A stretch of 64,000 nt of DNA from Strongylocentrotus droebachiensis. Its lineage: Eukaryota > Echinodermata > Echinoidea > Camarodonta > Strongylocentrotidae. The notes beneath the pieces are model-generated. The model did not search any database. It saw only the letters and a list, made by a program, of their open reading frames with translations, and had not been told where the DNA came from. A program made the translations under genes and the position numbers. Of the stretch, positions 49,768-63,000 are shown piece after piece. Location: positions 54,528-118,527 of the forward strand of contig JAVYIG010006406.1 of the NCBI GenBank assembly GCA_035222895.1, written 5' to 3'. Each line of letters starts with the position of its first letter. Position 1 is the stretch's first letter.

Positions 49768-49870
49768 ATGCGTCTTCGGATTTGCAAAGCAGCATTGTCA
49801 ACAATGGTTTTCGGCGCAGGCTTGAAAGTTTTTTTCAGCCTTGCTGCATTGGTGCTTTTCATGCAAGAAG
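49768..49870 (+). CDS. Gene B first coding exon: signal peptide
   Basis: Two in-frame starts. The ATG at 49768 has T at -3. The ATG at 49804 has A at -3 and G at +4, and gives MVFGAGLKVFFSLAALVLF followed by MQEG, a compact signal peptide. I prefer 49804; use of 49768 would add 12 residues with extra Arg, Lys and Cys. Donor GAAG|GTAGGT, phase 1. The frame is open upstream to about 49624 but lacks an ATG. Confidence 0.75.
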
Positions 49871-52800
49871 GTAGGTTGTGGGATTTGTACTTTCTTTTCT
49901 TTCCCGACCCCTCCCCTGTCCCTATTACTGTTGCATTTTGTTCACGCCCTAGGTTTCTTAAGTTTGTCTTCCCTAGCTTCTAAAACTCTAGTATCCAATT
50001 AGAGTCTTTAATAATTTAAACAGTTTACATTTCTAGCTTTTGTCTTTGTTTTCTGTCACTTGTTTCTTTCTTTATAGATAGATATGGATCAAAATTATAG
50101 GCATAACAATATTTCTAGTTTGTGGCAGACATACACAATAAATATCTCTCTGTTTTCTTTATGCTTATTTTAATTATATAATCTATGCATGATACTAACT
50201 CAGGTATATTGAATACATTTTATTTTGATATTCATACCATGTTGTTTTCCACGACAAAATTCTTATATTTTTTGGCCTTGAAATTACCTTGAAGATTTCC
50301 ATACTGAATGAAACACATTCGCTTCACCTCTGGAAAGTGATTAATCCAAGTTACAACACAAAATTTCAACTTCAAGTTCAAGTTTGATTTCCACATCTGC
50401 ACTGTAAAAAAAAATTGTTCATTGGTAATTTTAACGTATTTTTTCCATGTAGAATTTACTTGAAAACATTAGTTTTGCCACTTACGCACTAAATTTAAGT
50501 CTTGCTAACTCAAACTTTCAATTTAGTAGAACATACGTGGAATATTTAAGTAAAATCAAATACATAAGAACTTTAAGTAATTTCAGCTTGTATTAATTTA
50601 GTAATTTTAACTCAAAATCAGAAATTATACGTATTACTCAAACAATTTATGTTGATTATTCTTATCTTTTTAAAGTAAGGACCGATGCAGTGCGTAATAG
50701 AAATATTTACATAATTTATGAATATTCATTAAGACCAAATTAAACTCTTTTTTAAATAAAACAATTCTTTTTTGTGGTTGAATGAAAATTTAAGGACTTT
50801 AAAACATTTACTAATTCATTTAACATGGCTAAGCAAAGACAAGACAATTTTTAATTCTTACCCAGTTCAAAACAAATCAAAACTTGATATTTCAGGAAAT
50901 TGTCAACCAATTTTCCTTTTAAGATGCTACGATCAAGTATATATAAAATTTGGAGCCTTTCAATATGTGTCGAATTGAAGCGTATGTGTTAGTGATTAGT
51001 GGATGTTACTTCTTAGATTAAATGGGTACCAAATCGTGCAATATGTAATCCTATCATAGCTTTTTTTTTAATTATCTAAAATGATTACAATACTTAAATT
51101 ATTTACGTTAATGTAACTCGATTTAACTGAGTAAAAATTTATTCAGCAAAATAAGTAAATTCTACTTAAGATGCCGTAGGTAATATTTACTTAATAAAAT
51201 TAAGGCAATTCTTTTCCTCAATTTTATTGAGTTATTTCGACTATTATTTTTTTACAGTGTGATTAAAAAAAACACAAGTACGATTTATATGCATATACAC
51301 AATAACAAACGTTAAAATGAAACATCTTCAATTGAAATCATAATGTGGTGGGAAAAACAGAGGCCAATGACCTATCAAGGCTCTTCCCAAAAATAATAAA
51401 ATTTACATAAAAAGTTTCTTTAATATACTAAAAACAAGAAAGAAATACAAAGATTTAAACAAAAAGTTATATACATAAAGCGACTTATCGAAATCTTGGT
51501 TTCAAGGGACTTCCGAGCTTATGGAATCGTTATTAATATTTAATTTATAAAATAACTCTATGGGCACATTTTGGTGTGGCAATGAATGCTGCAATAAAAA
51601 AAGTTCATGGCAGGATGGCATTTCCGTAGCCAAGATTCATTTAATTATCATTTTATGATTATACTATACCATTTCTTTAAAGATTAAACACTTTTCATGG
51701 GCCCTTTACCCTTTTCCATTATTCAAGTACTGAGATTTACAATATACCTGGCAATAAAACTTTTATTTCAGGTTTGCCAGTAGCACGATGGTACTAGGGT
51801 AATAATATGATTTTTTAATAGCATTGTCTTGCTCGATAATATTCACTGCAAACACGTTCGTGAAGACGAAGTGAAGTAGTTTATAGATCCTCGTGATAAA
51901 CCACTGTTTACTAAGACACAAATCAACCCTTAAGGTTAAAGTCAAAGTTTGGGAGATCTTCCTCATGCTTTCCTTTCAATAATATATTTCGGTATTGATC
52001 ACATAAATGATCAAATAAGGCAATTGAGCAAAATTTTAGCTACCCCTAGTCCATGTTCAGTATTGCAATACTTTACGACGTGTATGTCATATCTGAATAA
52101 CATAAATATTCCTTAGAGACGAACAAAAAATGATATTTTTCTCACTTTGATATAATTGAACAGAAAGAATCACACGGGATGGCCTGTTAAAAAGAAATCT
52201 ATAATAACAAAAATATGTCTGTTCAATTATAAAATGGTTAGCTTTATTATACATCGAATGGAGAGGTCATTCAACTTTAATATCGTAAGTTGTGGACCAA
52301 TTGCCAAATGGAGGTTCTCTATGTCAGCAATATTACATTTTTAAAATTTCGCTTAAACTTTTCTTTTCTCATATTTTTTTAAAATTATCACTGACTTTTT
52401 CATCTGATTTGTTTGCTGCTTTCCATACAAACTTTGGACAGTTTGCTATACTATATAAACCTTGTGAAATGTTATTGAATTCTCTGACCCGGTAATTTTT
52501 TGGACCCCATTACCTAATTGTCAGCTTTTATGGGCTATCCTGTCAAAGTTGAAAAATTCCTTTCAATGTAAGCTATTTCCTAAGTTTTAAGTGATTTAAA
52601 CCTGATGATTTAAATCAAATCAAATCTAATCAAACAAAATAACTAATCAAATCAAATCAAATTTAATCAAATTTAATCTAATCTAATCAAACCAATTCAT
52701 TTTGTTATGAGACAGGTTCCTGCCTGTCATGCCCGAGTGGGTGGGTACAGCGACAGGGGACATACGACTGCTACCAGTTCAAAACAGACACCACTTCATG

Positions 52801-55800
52801 GGACCAGGCAAGGGCTAACTGCCACACCCAAGAGGCAGACCTTACTTCACTCGATAAAGCAGGAGAAAACGTAATATTTGGTCTTGTACTTGATTATAAA
52901 TGAATAATTTTAAGTAGGGAGGATTTGTCTATAGTGTGTGTGTACTAAGAAGAATAGCAACTACATTAATATGTAGTCAAATCTCATTTTATGAAAAGTA
53001 TATATTGTTGTCCTTTGTCAGCAAGCTGATATGAAAAGGATAACATTAAACTTCTTCATTTTCAAATCAGCATATTTTGCTAAAAAATGCTAGATTGACC
53101 ATGGAATACAACGTGATATACAAAGTGAAACGTGGTTTGATAGCAATGATAGGTACTCACTTAGCTTGTTCTAGCTTTATCCCTATTAGGCTTGATTTTC
53201 ATCTATTATGACAGACAATTTTTTTCTTCGTAGGGGCAGCTTATAAATTACCAAGGAACTGATCAGGTTCTTATTTGTCGAAAACATGCTAGTACGTCGA
53301 CAGAAGGTTTAAGGAGTATATAAAATCTCTAAATACCATTTATTGGCGAGACAGTTGCCCCACCCTTTGAAGTTTTATTATCATTTGACCTTTTTCAAAT
53401 GTAAGTATCATCATCATTCTACAGGAATGGGTAATCTCTCAATTGTCTGGATCATCGTTCAATGACGATTACTGGATTGGATTAAGTGATCCCTTCGGTC
53501 ATCTAGTTTATGTGTGGAGTGATGGATCAATATATGATCCAAACTTGGCGTAAGTATTCACAATGAAAATTCACTTACATTTATTCCGCTCTCTAGATTC
53601 AGTAAATATCATTGATCTAATTTCAGTGGAAATACTGCCATGTGTAAATGAGATTGAGAACAAAGAAGTTAAGAGCACTCATTTATTGCTGGTAATTTTT
53701 ACGTGTACGTCATGATTTTTTGTTTAAGTGTACATCACCAATGTGACAAATGTATGGAACCCTTTACTCTTTAAAAGCCATTACAAAGTTAGAAGCATTT
53801 ATTACTCAACAAGGAATGCATTTTCTTTTTCTTTTAAATAAAAGAATAAAGCAGACGACATATATGACATATTTCATACACATAATTGATTTGTCCAAAA
53901 TTGTTTGATTCTTGTTGAGCGAGAAGCTATGCAGATAGAGAAGCAACACCTCATTCATTGACTACTAGATTGTTTGATTCTGCTGAACTCGTTGACAATT
54001 TTCTATTTCCAAACGAGCTGACATGCTAATATGGAAACAGTTATACAAGCGTTAACTTTCAGGTTTCTGAAGCCTTCTTTTACATTTTCACAGACCATTT
54101 CTTTATTAAAGGTTGTCTTGTGTGTCTGGTTTCAGGAACTGGGATAGCGGTCGACCTAGTCACAGTAAGGGTACCAAGGCTTGTGTAGCCATGGGCTATA
54201 ATCGGGGATGGGCCTGGCTCGACGAAGATTGTGGTTCCGCCAAGGGATATGTATGCCATAAGACACTCAGTAAGTCCACACCAGACACGAACCTTACACA
54301 CCAAGCAAAGCTTCAATAGATTCATTAACATTTTTTAATATTATTATGTAGATTATCACTGAAATCTGGTCTTTTAATGGCATGACTGGATTTTAAAATC
54401 ACCTTCACGTTGTCATTTTAATATTTCATTTTGACAATTACAATTGTTCAACGATTATAGTCAAATACATACACACGCACACACATACACACTAAAAGAT
54501 ATTGCTTGTGTACATTTACTATATTTGATTTTAATGTGCAAAACCAATCAAATCTATTGCTTTGTTAAATTTGATCATTGTTGTGGTAGGCGGCCGCATT
54601 AGTTATGAGTATGGATTGTGCATGATTGTGTCTCATCATCATTTTCCAGACCAATGTCAACATCCGTGTGTGCACATCAATAAAACACACACATGTTAAA
54701 CTTTCAAGAAAAAAAAAGAACCCTTAAAAAAACATGTCAAACTATTCTTAAACACGATCATGGTCAAAATGGTACATATTTGTGTTTTAAGTCTTTCTCA
54801 TCAGTCGTCGTTTAGAGTCAGTGAAATATGACACGATGCGGTAAAACTTATAACAACGAAAACACCATCAAATCAATTGAAATAATTGATTTTGTTTCTC
54901 CTTCTCAATTTATGATAAAACTATTTTCATGCCTCTAACCATAGATTATGTCGTTGCGTTTTTTTCGAGTTCAGTCAAACCTGTTCGGTGTGGTGAAACT
55001 AATGGATGAAACAAAGAATTTTCAAAACAATAACAAACAGTAATTGGAAAATGTATTTTTACTTATACTGGTCTGTTTGATAATGAGATCCTTCCACATC
55101 TCCTACACAAAATGAAATCATTTTCTTTGCGAGTGCAGCTCAACCCGTCCGTTGTGATGAGTCCAATGGATGGATAGAGAAATTTCAAAACTGCTACTAT
55201 CTTTCAACAAAATGGATGACCTTTGACGATGCTCAGGTAAATGAAGCTAAAAAGCAATACAACTTGCAATTTTATTCTACGAATAATGACAAATCCAACC
55301 TTTTGAAGATCATCGGCGATCGTCGTAGCATCACACTTTTTTCTGATGTTGTTGTTGTGTTGTTGTTATTGTTGTTGTTATTACTGTTGTTGTTGTTACT
55401 GGGGTTGCTGCTGCTGCTGCTGTTGACGAAGATGATTGATTATCATAATATCATGTGTCTCGCAAAAAAAACACGAACCCAATAAAGTTGAAATATAGAA
55501 TTGAAAAACAAAATAGGTCATGGGTAACTCTCTGCCCCTGTAATATCGAGACTTTTAAAAATGTTGCATACTCGATGTGAACAATTTGAAGACGATATAA
55601 GCCCGTAATCCATAATTTAGTTATGTGACACAAAAACAAACGACCAAGAGACCGACATTGCCAGTCAAGTTTGTTCCGTCACTTTGTGCCTTTTTTTTAT
55701 TTGTATATATGAACAGTTGTCTTTTTAACCAGACCAGTATTTTATCTACCATGGTTTCATTGTATGATAATGTAGATATGTTTTGTGAATGGATATTCTT

Positions 55801-57006
55801 TCCTATTTATATGTATCCTTGATCATTGTAAACACATACATTTCAGATTTTTAGCTGCAGCATGTGCATCATTGTACTCTATTTTTTTCGAAATAAAACC
55901 TTGAATGAAATTGTGTTGAGTTTCAAAAATAAGTATGACCTCTTTTCGTCAGGAATTATGCACGCGTTCTGATGCCAACCTTATCGACGTGGCTGATGAA
56001 GATGAGCAGGCGTTACTTTTAGAATTTGTAAAAGAAGCCCAGAATACACTTTGGATCGGATACAAAACAGTGGTAGGTATACCTGAACAATACACAAAAT
56101 AAAGTGTATTGGTTAGTCAAAATATCTTAAAAGGAAGAAAGAAACTAAGCCATTGGTACAATCAAAGCTAAAGATTGGCCTGGAAAGTTGTGTCACTATG
56201 GAGGTATATATTTTACGATGTTGGTATTAAAGCATAAAATACTCAAGGAGAAAATGGTATTAAATAGACGGAGTCACTAATTATGACGAGCTTGGAAAAC
56301 ATTTAATGGTTTAAATAGAGTGTATTCAAGAATTGGATATTGCTGAGGTCTGGAGGAAATGTTCTGTGGACACAACAAAATGAGGGAATGTTTAACGTTG
56401 GCAGGTGGAATAACGGAACAGCAAAATGAGAAGATGATGACCAAAGCCCTTGCACATATAGACATCCAAGCAATTATCGCCTTGTAACAGAAGCTCGTAC
56501 ACACGAATACACCCACAAAGCTGTGTTTTCATCATGTCCGTCTGCTTACAACAATAGAATACCAAAAACAAATGTCTGGTCATTCAACAAGAAACATATT
56601 CGTCTTGAACACTAGATAACCTTGATTCTTCTTAATTTCATTTTTGTTTCTACTTCCTTCACATCAGGCTGGAAGGGATAATTTCAAGTGGACATCGGGA
56701 CTCGAAACAGGTTTCGAACAATGGGCTGTGAATGAACCCAATATGGAGTAAGTACACATGTATCTCGAAAAAAAAAGATATAATAAGCATTACCAAATCT
56801 GTATTTTATTGTAAGTTAATTAAAGTATTACCAACTTAATTAATAATACAACATGATTTTAACAACACATTCGTCATTTTTTTTTTTTTTTTTTTGGGGG
56901 GGGGGTATTTTTCCCCCGCTTGTTTGTTTATCTTTGGTATTTTTCTATTTTCTAATGCTTACCTTGTAATATTTTCTCTCCCTCCCATCTCCCTCCCTTA
57001 TCCCTC

Positions 57007-57054
<48 letters not shown>

Positions 57055-60000
57055 CCTTATCTCTCTCTCTCCCCTGTCTCTCTCTCTCTCTCTCTATGTC
57101 GGTCTATCAACCACCCCTCGTTCTCTCAGTGCTCTTGAGAAGTGTACTCAGGCACAATATCAGAACGCGTTCACAACAGGTAACTGGTCGACGACAGACT
57201 GCCAGTGGACAAGGAGATTTATTTGCGAGAAACCAACTGGTAATTAGATATCTATATACACCAGCCAATTATGTTTTATCACTCATACAGAATAGGAAGA
57301 AAAGGTGTAAAACTATGTCATTCTTCCCATTACCTAATTACATATCGTATTGAGATAATTCACGTTCTAAAACTGATCAGTAATCCGGTCATACTTCTCT
57401 TATTATTATTATTATTATTATTATTTTATTTGGCAGAAAACACATGATATCAAAATACAGAGTTGAAATATCATCTTGTCTGTCTGCATATACATCTCCG
57501 TTACTTTAGGCATGTAGATGTTATTACACAGGGTATATTTTGACAATACAGCACTGAAATGTGTTTATAGGCCTAATTTTCGGTATCAAGATATTAACAT
57601 AGCAAGAAATCAAGCTTTTAATCGAATAAGATTTGAATCTGACTCTTATCTTTTTCTCTAACGCTCTCTCTCTCTCCTTCTCTCTCTCTCTCTCTCACTC
57701 TTGTTTTTGTTTTTCTTCTTTCCCTTCTTTATTTTCTTCTTCACCTTCTTCTTCTTATTATTCTTATTTGTATTATCATTATTATAATTTCCCTTACCCT
57801 CTTTCTCTCTCCCACTCTCTCTCTCTCTCTCTCTCTCTCTTACACACACTCTTTCTTAACCCTGTTAACACCGATATCTTTCTCGCGCCCATTCATTTTG
57901 TTTTCATAACATCTCTCTGTCCATTTTACATCCTATCAGGTATGTGTTATCCAGGCTGGCGGATATACAATGGTTACTGCTATCAGATGGTTGCATACTC
58001 ACCTACCACGTGGGTGGATGCTAAACAGCAGTGTGAAGCTCAGGGTTCTACCTTACTCACCATCAAAAAGTAGGCCATCGATAATACGTTTCTACTGTCC
58101 ACTTTTATCTGCAGTTAACAACTATATTATTCATGCTGCCTTATAAGTATCGGCTTGATTGGTGATGTAGATATACAGTAGGCCTACGGTTGCACCATGT
58201 GAGAGAGGGGGGGGGGGGGGGGATTGGGGAGTCCTGAAAAAGACTCTCGGTAATATTTTTTTCTTTCACTCCTGACGACGGATAGTCAACCTGTTCGAAA
58301 CGTCGAGCCCCTCCTACCAACCATCCTCTCCAACCGGCGCTATATAGTTCTCTTTAGAACTATAAACTCTTTTTTTTTTACAGGACTACACACACTCAAG
58401 AAAGAAAGATTACCGACAGTCCTTTTCAGGACTCCCCAATCCTCCCCCTCTCTCACGATGCTGCGACCGTAAGCCTACTGTATATATTATTCATACCCTT
58501 ACCAAGTTTTGTAATTTTGTTAAGTATGTGAACAAATTGATTTGTCCCCGATTTATCTTTTTGGAGAATGTGACAAATTAAAGCTTATATCTAAAGGTAT
58601 TCGAAAAAGCCCTAACTCAACTAGTCCATCTTACATTCTTGAGTTATGAAAAACATAAAGAACATCAAATTTACAAGAGATATGAATAATTTAGTTGTTA
58701 ACTGTATACAATAACGTCATTAAAGGTAATACAAAGTTTTGGTCAATTTTGGAAATTGAGTGCATAGTGATTCTTTACAATTTTGATATATTTGGATGCC
58801 CCTGTGGATGTATCATAAGCACTAGAAAATTTAGCCCATAAAACACTTCTGCTTTCGAGAAAAATTAAATATAAAAATTTACCGGTGAATGTTCCCGGTA
58901 AATTTTGATACATTTCAAATAGCGCTTACGGCCGTACACTGGTAGCTGCTACCATGAACATCTCAGAATATGTAGATGTGATATATAATTTCCAAACGGG
59001 AATAGCTAATAGGTCATTTTAGTCAAGAAACATTGTTTTATAGCTTTATTAATATATTGACCTTGAGAGGGAGCTATACAACATAAAGAGTTTATTATTT
59101 ATAATTTCATAACTTTAGACTCGATTTCAACCGCGACAACGATCGTTGAATATTGTAAAATCGCATATGCTTCCAATATGTTCATTTGAACCAAATTCAT
59201 GACCCCTTACCAAAACTTTGTATTACCTTTAAGGTTCATAAAGTTCCTGATTTTATCTCAGATGTATTTTAGATACAATTGTGTCCTGATAATATATTTA
59301 ACCTTATTATGTTTATCGAAACAATTAAGATTGATAATTAAGAAATCTACTACCCAAAGTTTATCACCCTCTACAGACAATTAACCCAGACACCCATCCC
59401 GGGCATCTACACCTGATACACCCGGGCAACTATTATACGGGCAATAAATCCTAGGACAATTGTGTTGGTTACATGGCAAGGCTACCCTCTACGATAAAAA
59501 CAAAAAACACAATTACCCTCAAACAACTATCTAGAATGATTGTTGGAGAGCCATCTGTGTTACTAGTCCTAGGTTATTGTCCTAGAGGGTATTGTCCGAA
59601 CTAATAGTCAAGGGGATAGTTATCCTAGAATAGTACCTTATTTTTTATTTAAATCGTAGGTCTACATAACTTGTTATGAATCGTAAAAAGGAGAGCAGTA
59701 AGATTGGTGATCCTTGATATTTTTTAATATCCAACATGTTATTTGTCTTAGTGAAAAGGAGCAGGATTTCATCAACGAACAGCTACCCGTCCTTTGGCAA
59801 ACTGGAATCTCAAACATTTGGCTGGGGATCTCTGGTGAGTAAGATTTCCCCACATACTGCTAATGTGTCAGTATACAATTAACAGCAGACACGCCTAGCT
59901 ATTTAGTTTGTTCATCGGAGGGAGGGGGAGGAGAGGAGGGGGAGGAGGGGAGAGGAGGGGAGGAGGGGGAGGAGGAGGATGAGGGGGAGGAGGGGGAGGA

Positions 60001-63000
60001 TGGGGGGGGGGGGAGGTGTCATCGTTTAGTCATTTGCTGACTTTTGCTGTCATGGAGCATGTTGGTCTCACAGCTTCTGTCTCCCCACTCTGTTGGTTGG
60101 AGGTCAGTTGGCTTTAGTCGGTTTTTTAAAGAATATCTTTGTCATTTTGTCACTAACTTGATTGCAGGCAGATGGCTGTACCAGTCAATATTTGTTTCTC
60201 CACCAAACTCAAGACGAGTAATCAAAATGCATATGTTCCTCATGTACCTATCTGTTGTTTTTAATAGAGAAGGTTCACTTTTATGAAACCACCATTGATG
60301 ATCAAGCTGTCCTGCTCCTCCATTTTAACGCCAATGACATATTGTGTTAGATTTACTAAATGATTGTATCCGTTTGTTTAATCAATGAAATGTAACTCAC
60401 CTTATCACATCAGCTTCTAAATACTTGTATTTTGTATAGTCTCTCTTTAATACATATAACATGTTGCAATTCAAACTGGGGTTGTTCTCGTTTCAGATAC
60501 CATTACAGACGGAGAAATGAAATGGACAGACGGAACGGCGTATGATGATACAGCTTACCAGAACTGGCCTGCTCACACGAAACCTGCTAACAGGGAGGAT
60601 GAGGCACAATGCGGATCTATATACGCTGGTATACAGCCCCTTTTCCTCCATATTTTTCTAAAATGATGATAAAAATACTGTCTTCTAGTCTAAACGAAGT
60701 GATGAAGATGAAAACTGCAGCCAGCATGTATTAATCACTCTGTTGGTAACAACGTTTGAGAAGAAATATGTACAAACTAAGTGCATGTTTTTTTAATAGT
60801 CATTAATTTCCCAGTAGTCATTATCCGAATAATATGTAAACGAGTCAACGACTCTCTTTCTGGAAAATAAGTACAAACACTGCGACATCGTTTATATATT
60901 GAAATGAACGCATTTATACAAATCCCAACATGCTTCTTGTAACATCCATTTGCCTGTTGGAATTAACGTCTCTATATGTACCACACCAAGCTTTACATAA
61001 CAAGCTTTTAAAGGGAAAGTCCACCCCAGGATTTTTTTTAGCTGACGATATAGACCTAATAATACCATGAAGAATGATACAAGTCTCATTAAAATCCATG
61101 ATCACATAACGAAGATATATCGACTTTTTTATCGAAAATTAGCCGCCCCCCAAATGCAAATGCGTTACATGGGCAAAAAACGATCGCCAAAAAATAACCG
61201 ATATTATCGAAATTGTGACGTATGTTGCGAGCTGCCTTCTTATTTCGCAGACATTCACTTTCGCTCGCGGTACACTGTTATCGCACTGACACGACGAATC
61301 ATGAATGAAAGTGAAAGCGAAAGTGAATGTCTCCGAAATAAGAAGGCAGCTCGCAACATACGTCACAATCGTTTCATGCCCATGTAACGCATTTGCATTT
61401 GGGGGGCGGCTGATTTTCGATAAAAAAGTCGATATATCTTCGTTATGTGATCATGGATTTTAATGAGACTTGTATCATTCTTCATGGTATTATTAGGTCT
61501 ATATCGTCAGCTAAAGAAAATCCTGGGGTGGACTATCCCTTTAACAACTTTTTAACAGATACCTATTGAAACTTATTCACAATCTAATCATATTGTTTTT
61601 CATATTTGTGGCTTTCCACAGGTTCTTCGATTGGGCAGTGGGATTACGGTGACTGCTTCAATCTCTTTGACTACTCCTGCAAGATTCGCGAAGGTACTGT
61701 TTTAAGAATTGTTTTAATTAATGTTTTTTTCAAGTATTACCATATGCAATACTGAAGCCGAGTGGCACTATAGAAACATTTCGTTGAAGCACATCCAAAA
61801 CTCATTCATAATTATGTTAGAGCATGTAAAGCAAATATTCCTAAAGCTAAAAGTGTACCGGCTTTTACAGCTAAAACGAAATAATGAAGAGTGGTTGGGG
61901 AGAGGAAGGGAAAGAGAGTGAAAGAGAGAGAGGGAGAGAGGGAGAGAGAGGGGGGGGGGGTGGTGAGGGGTGAGAGGGAGGGGTAGAGGAGGGGGGAGGG
62001 GGGAAGTGAATGGGAGAAAAGGAAGATTGTGAGGAATTGAAGCTATGAGGTGAAATATGAACATCGGCACATTTAAAATTAAATTATATTATTGTGTATT
62101 AAAAAAATGAGTTGTTTTGTTTTTCTTTGCAAACAAAAATCTTTCAATAAGATCAAAGATCACTCTCTAATGTTTCGCTTTCCTTTTAGGAGCGGCTATA
62201 ACGCCCGTGGATCCTGAGAAACGTAAGTATTATAAAACTTTGTTGATGGTGTCCATTTTACTCATATTAATATGAGACAGATTTGCCATTTCTTTTGCAC
62301 AAGAGAAGTAGCAATACTCATTAGATGCCTTTTTGTAATAAGAATCTAAAATTATTACTTGTTTCAAACAGATATTGGCGAAATGAATACCTGGTTTTGG
62401 AAAATGCTTCATTCAATCTTCGTATATATTGTCAAAACTTTGAATTACATTTGCCTCATACTGCCAATGATCGCGAGGACTTTCGAAATATCAACCTAGT
62501 AAGTCAATTTCAATTGCCTTTCCATCACCTTGAGTTGATTCTTCGAAAGTATCTGCGATCATTGGCAGTATGAGGCAAATGTAATTCAAAGTTTTGACAA
62601 TATATACGAAGATTGAAGATTGATTGAGAGAGTGTATAAGTTCCGAGATGATTGACATCTAAGTTTAAGCTACGGTCACAAAGGTTCGTACGAATTCCAG
62701 AGTTCGTAGAGATCCGTAAATGGGGCATAGTTTCTTATACGGAGTTCTCACGGAGTTCTTACGGAGTTTGTACGGACGCCGTTTAGTTTTTCGAAAGAAA
62801 GCCTTGAGTTCTTCTTACGTCAGACTTACGGTCATCCTACGAAATGCACGAAAATCTTGCGTGGTTCTTACGAACGGTCTACGAACGCTGGTTTCATATG
62901 GCCTTCTAAGAAGCTCTTATGAAATGGTCTGAAGATCGTTCGTACGGCGTTCGTAGCAGTTCGTAATGGTATTTGTGACCGTCTTTACATTGATTATCAA

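Larger units (their letters stand above)
49880..52715. other. Gene B intron 1 with an AT-rich transposon-like insert
   Basis: Holds the CACTG-ended element at 50400-51259 and an (AATCA)/(AATCT)n tract at about 52,610-52,696, just upstream of the acceptor. Otherwise unremarkable. Confidence 0.6.

Noticed and set aside
50772..50978. 68-codon plus-strand frame
   Set aside because: It lies inside the AT-rich CACTG-ended element and has no known domain.
61067..61387. 106-codon plus-strand frame and its minus-strand counterpart
   Set aside because: Both are generated by the palindromic MITE.
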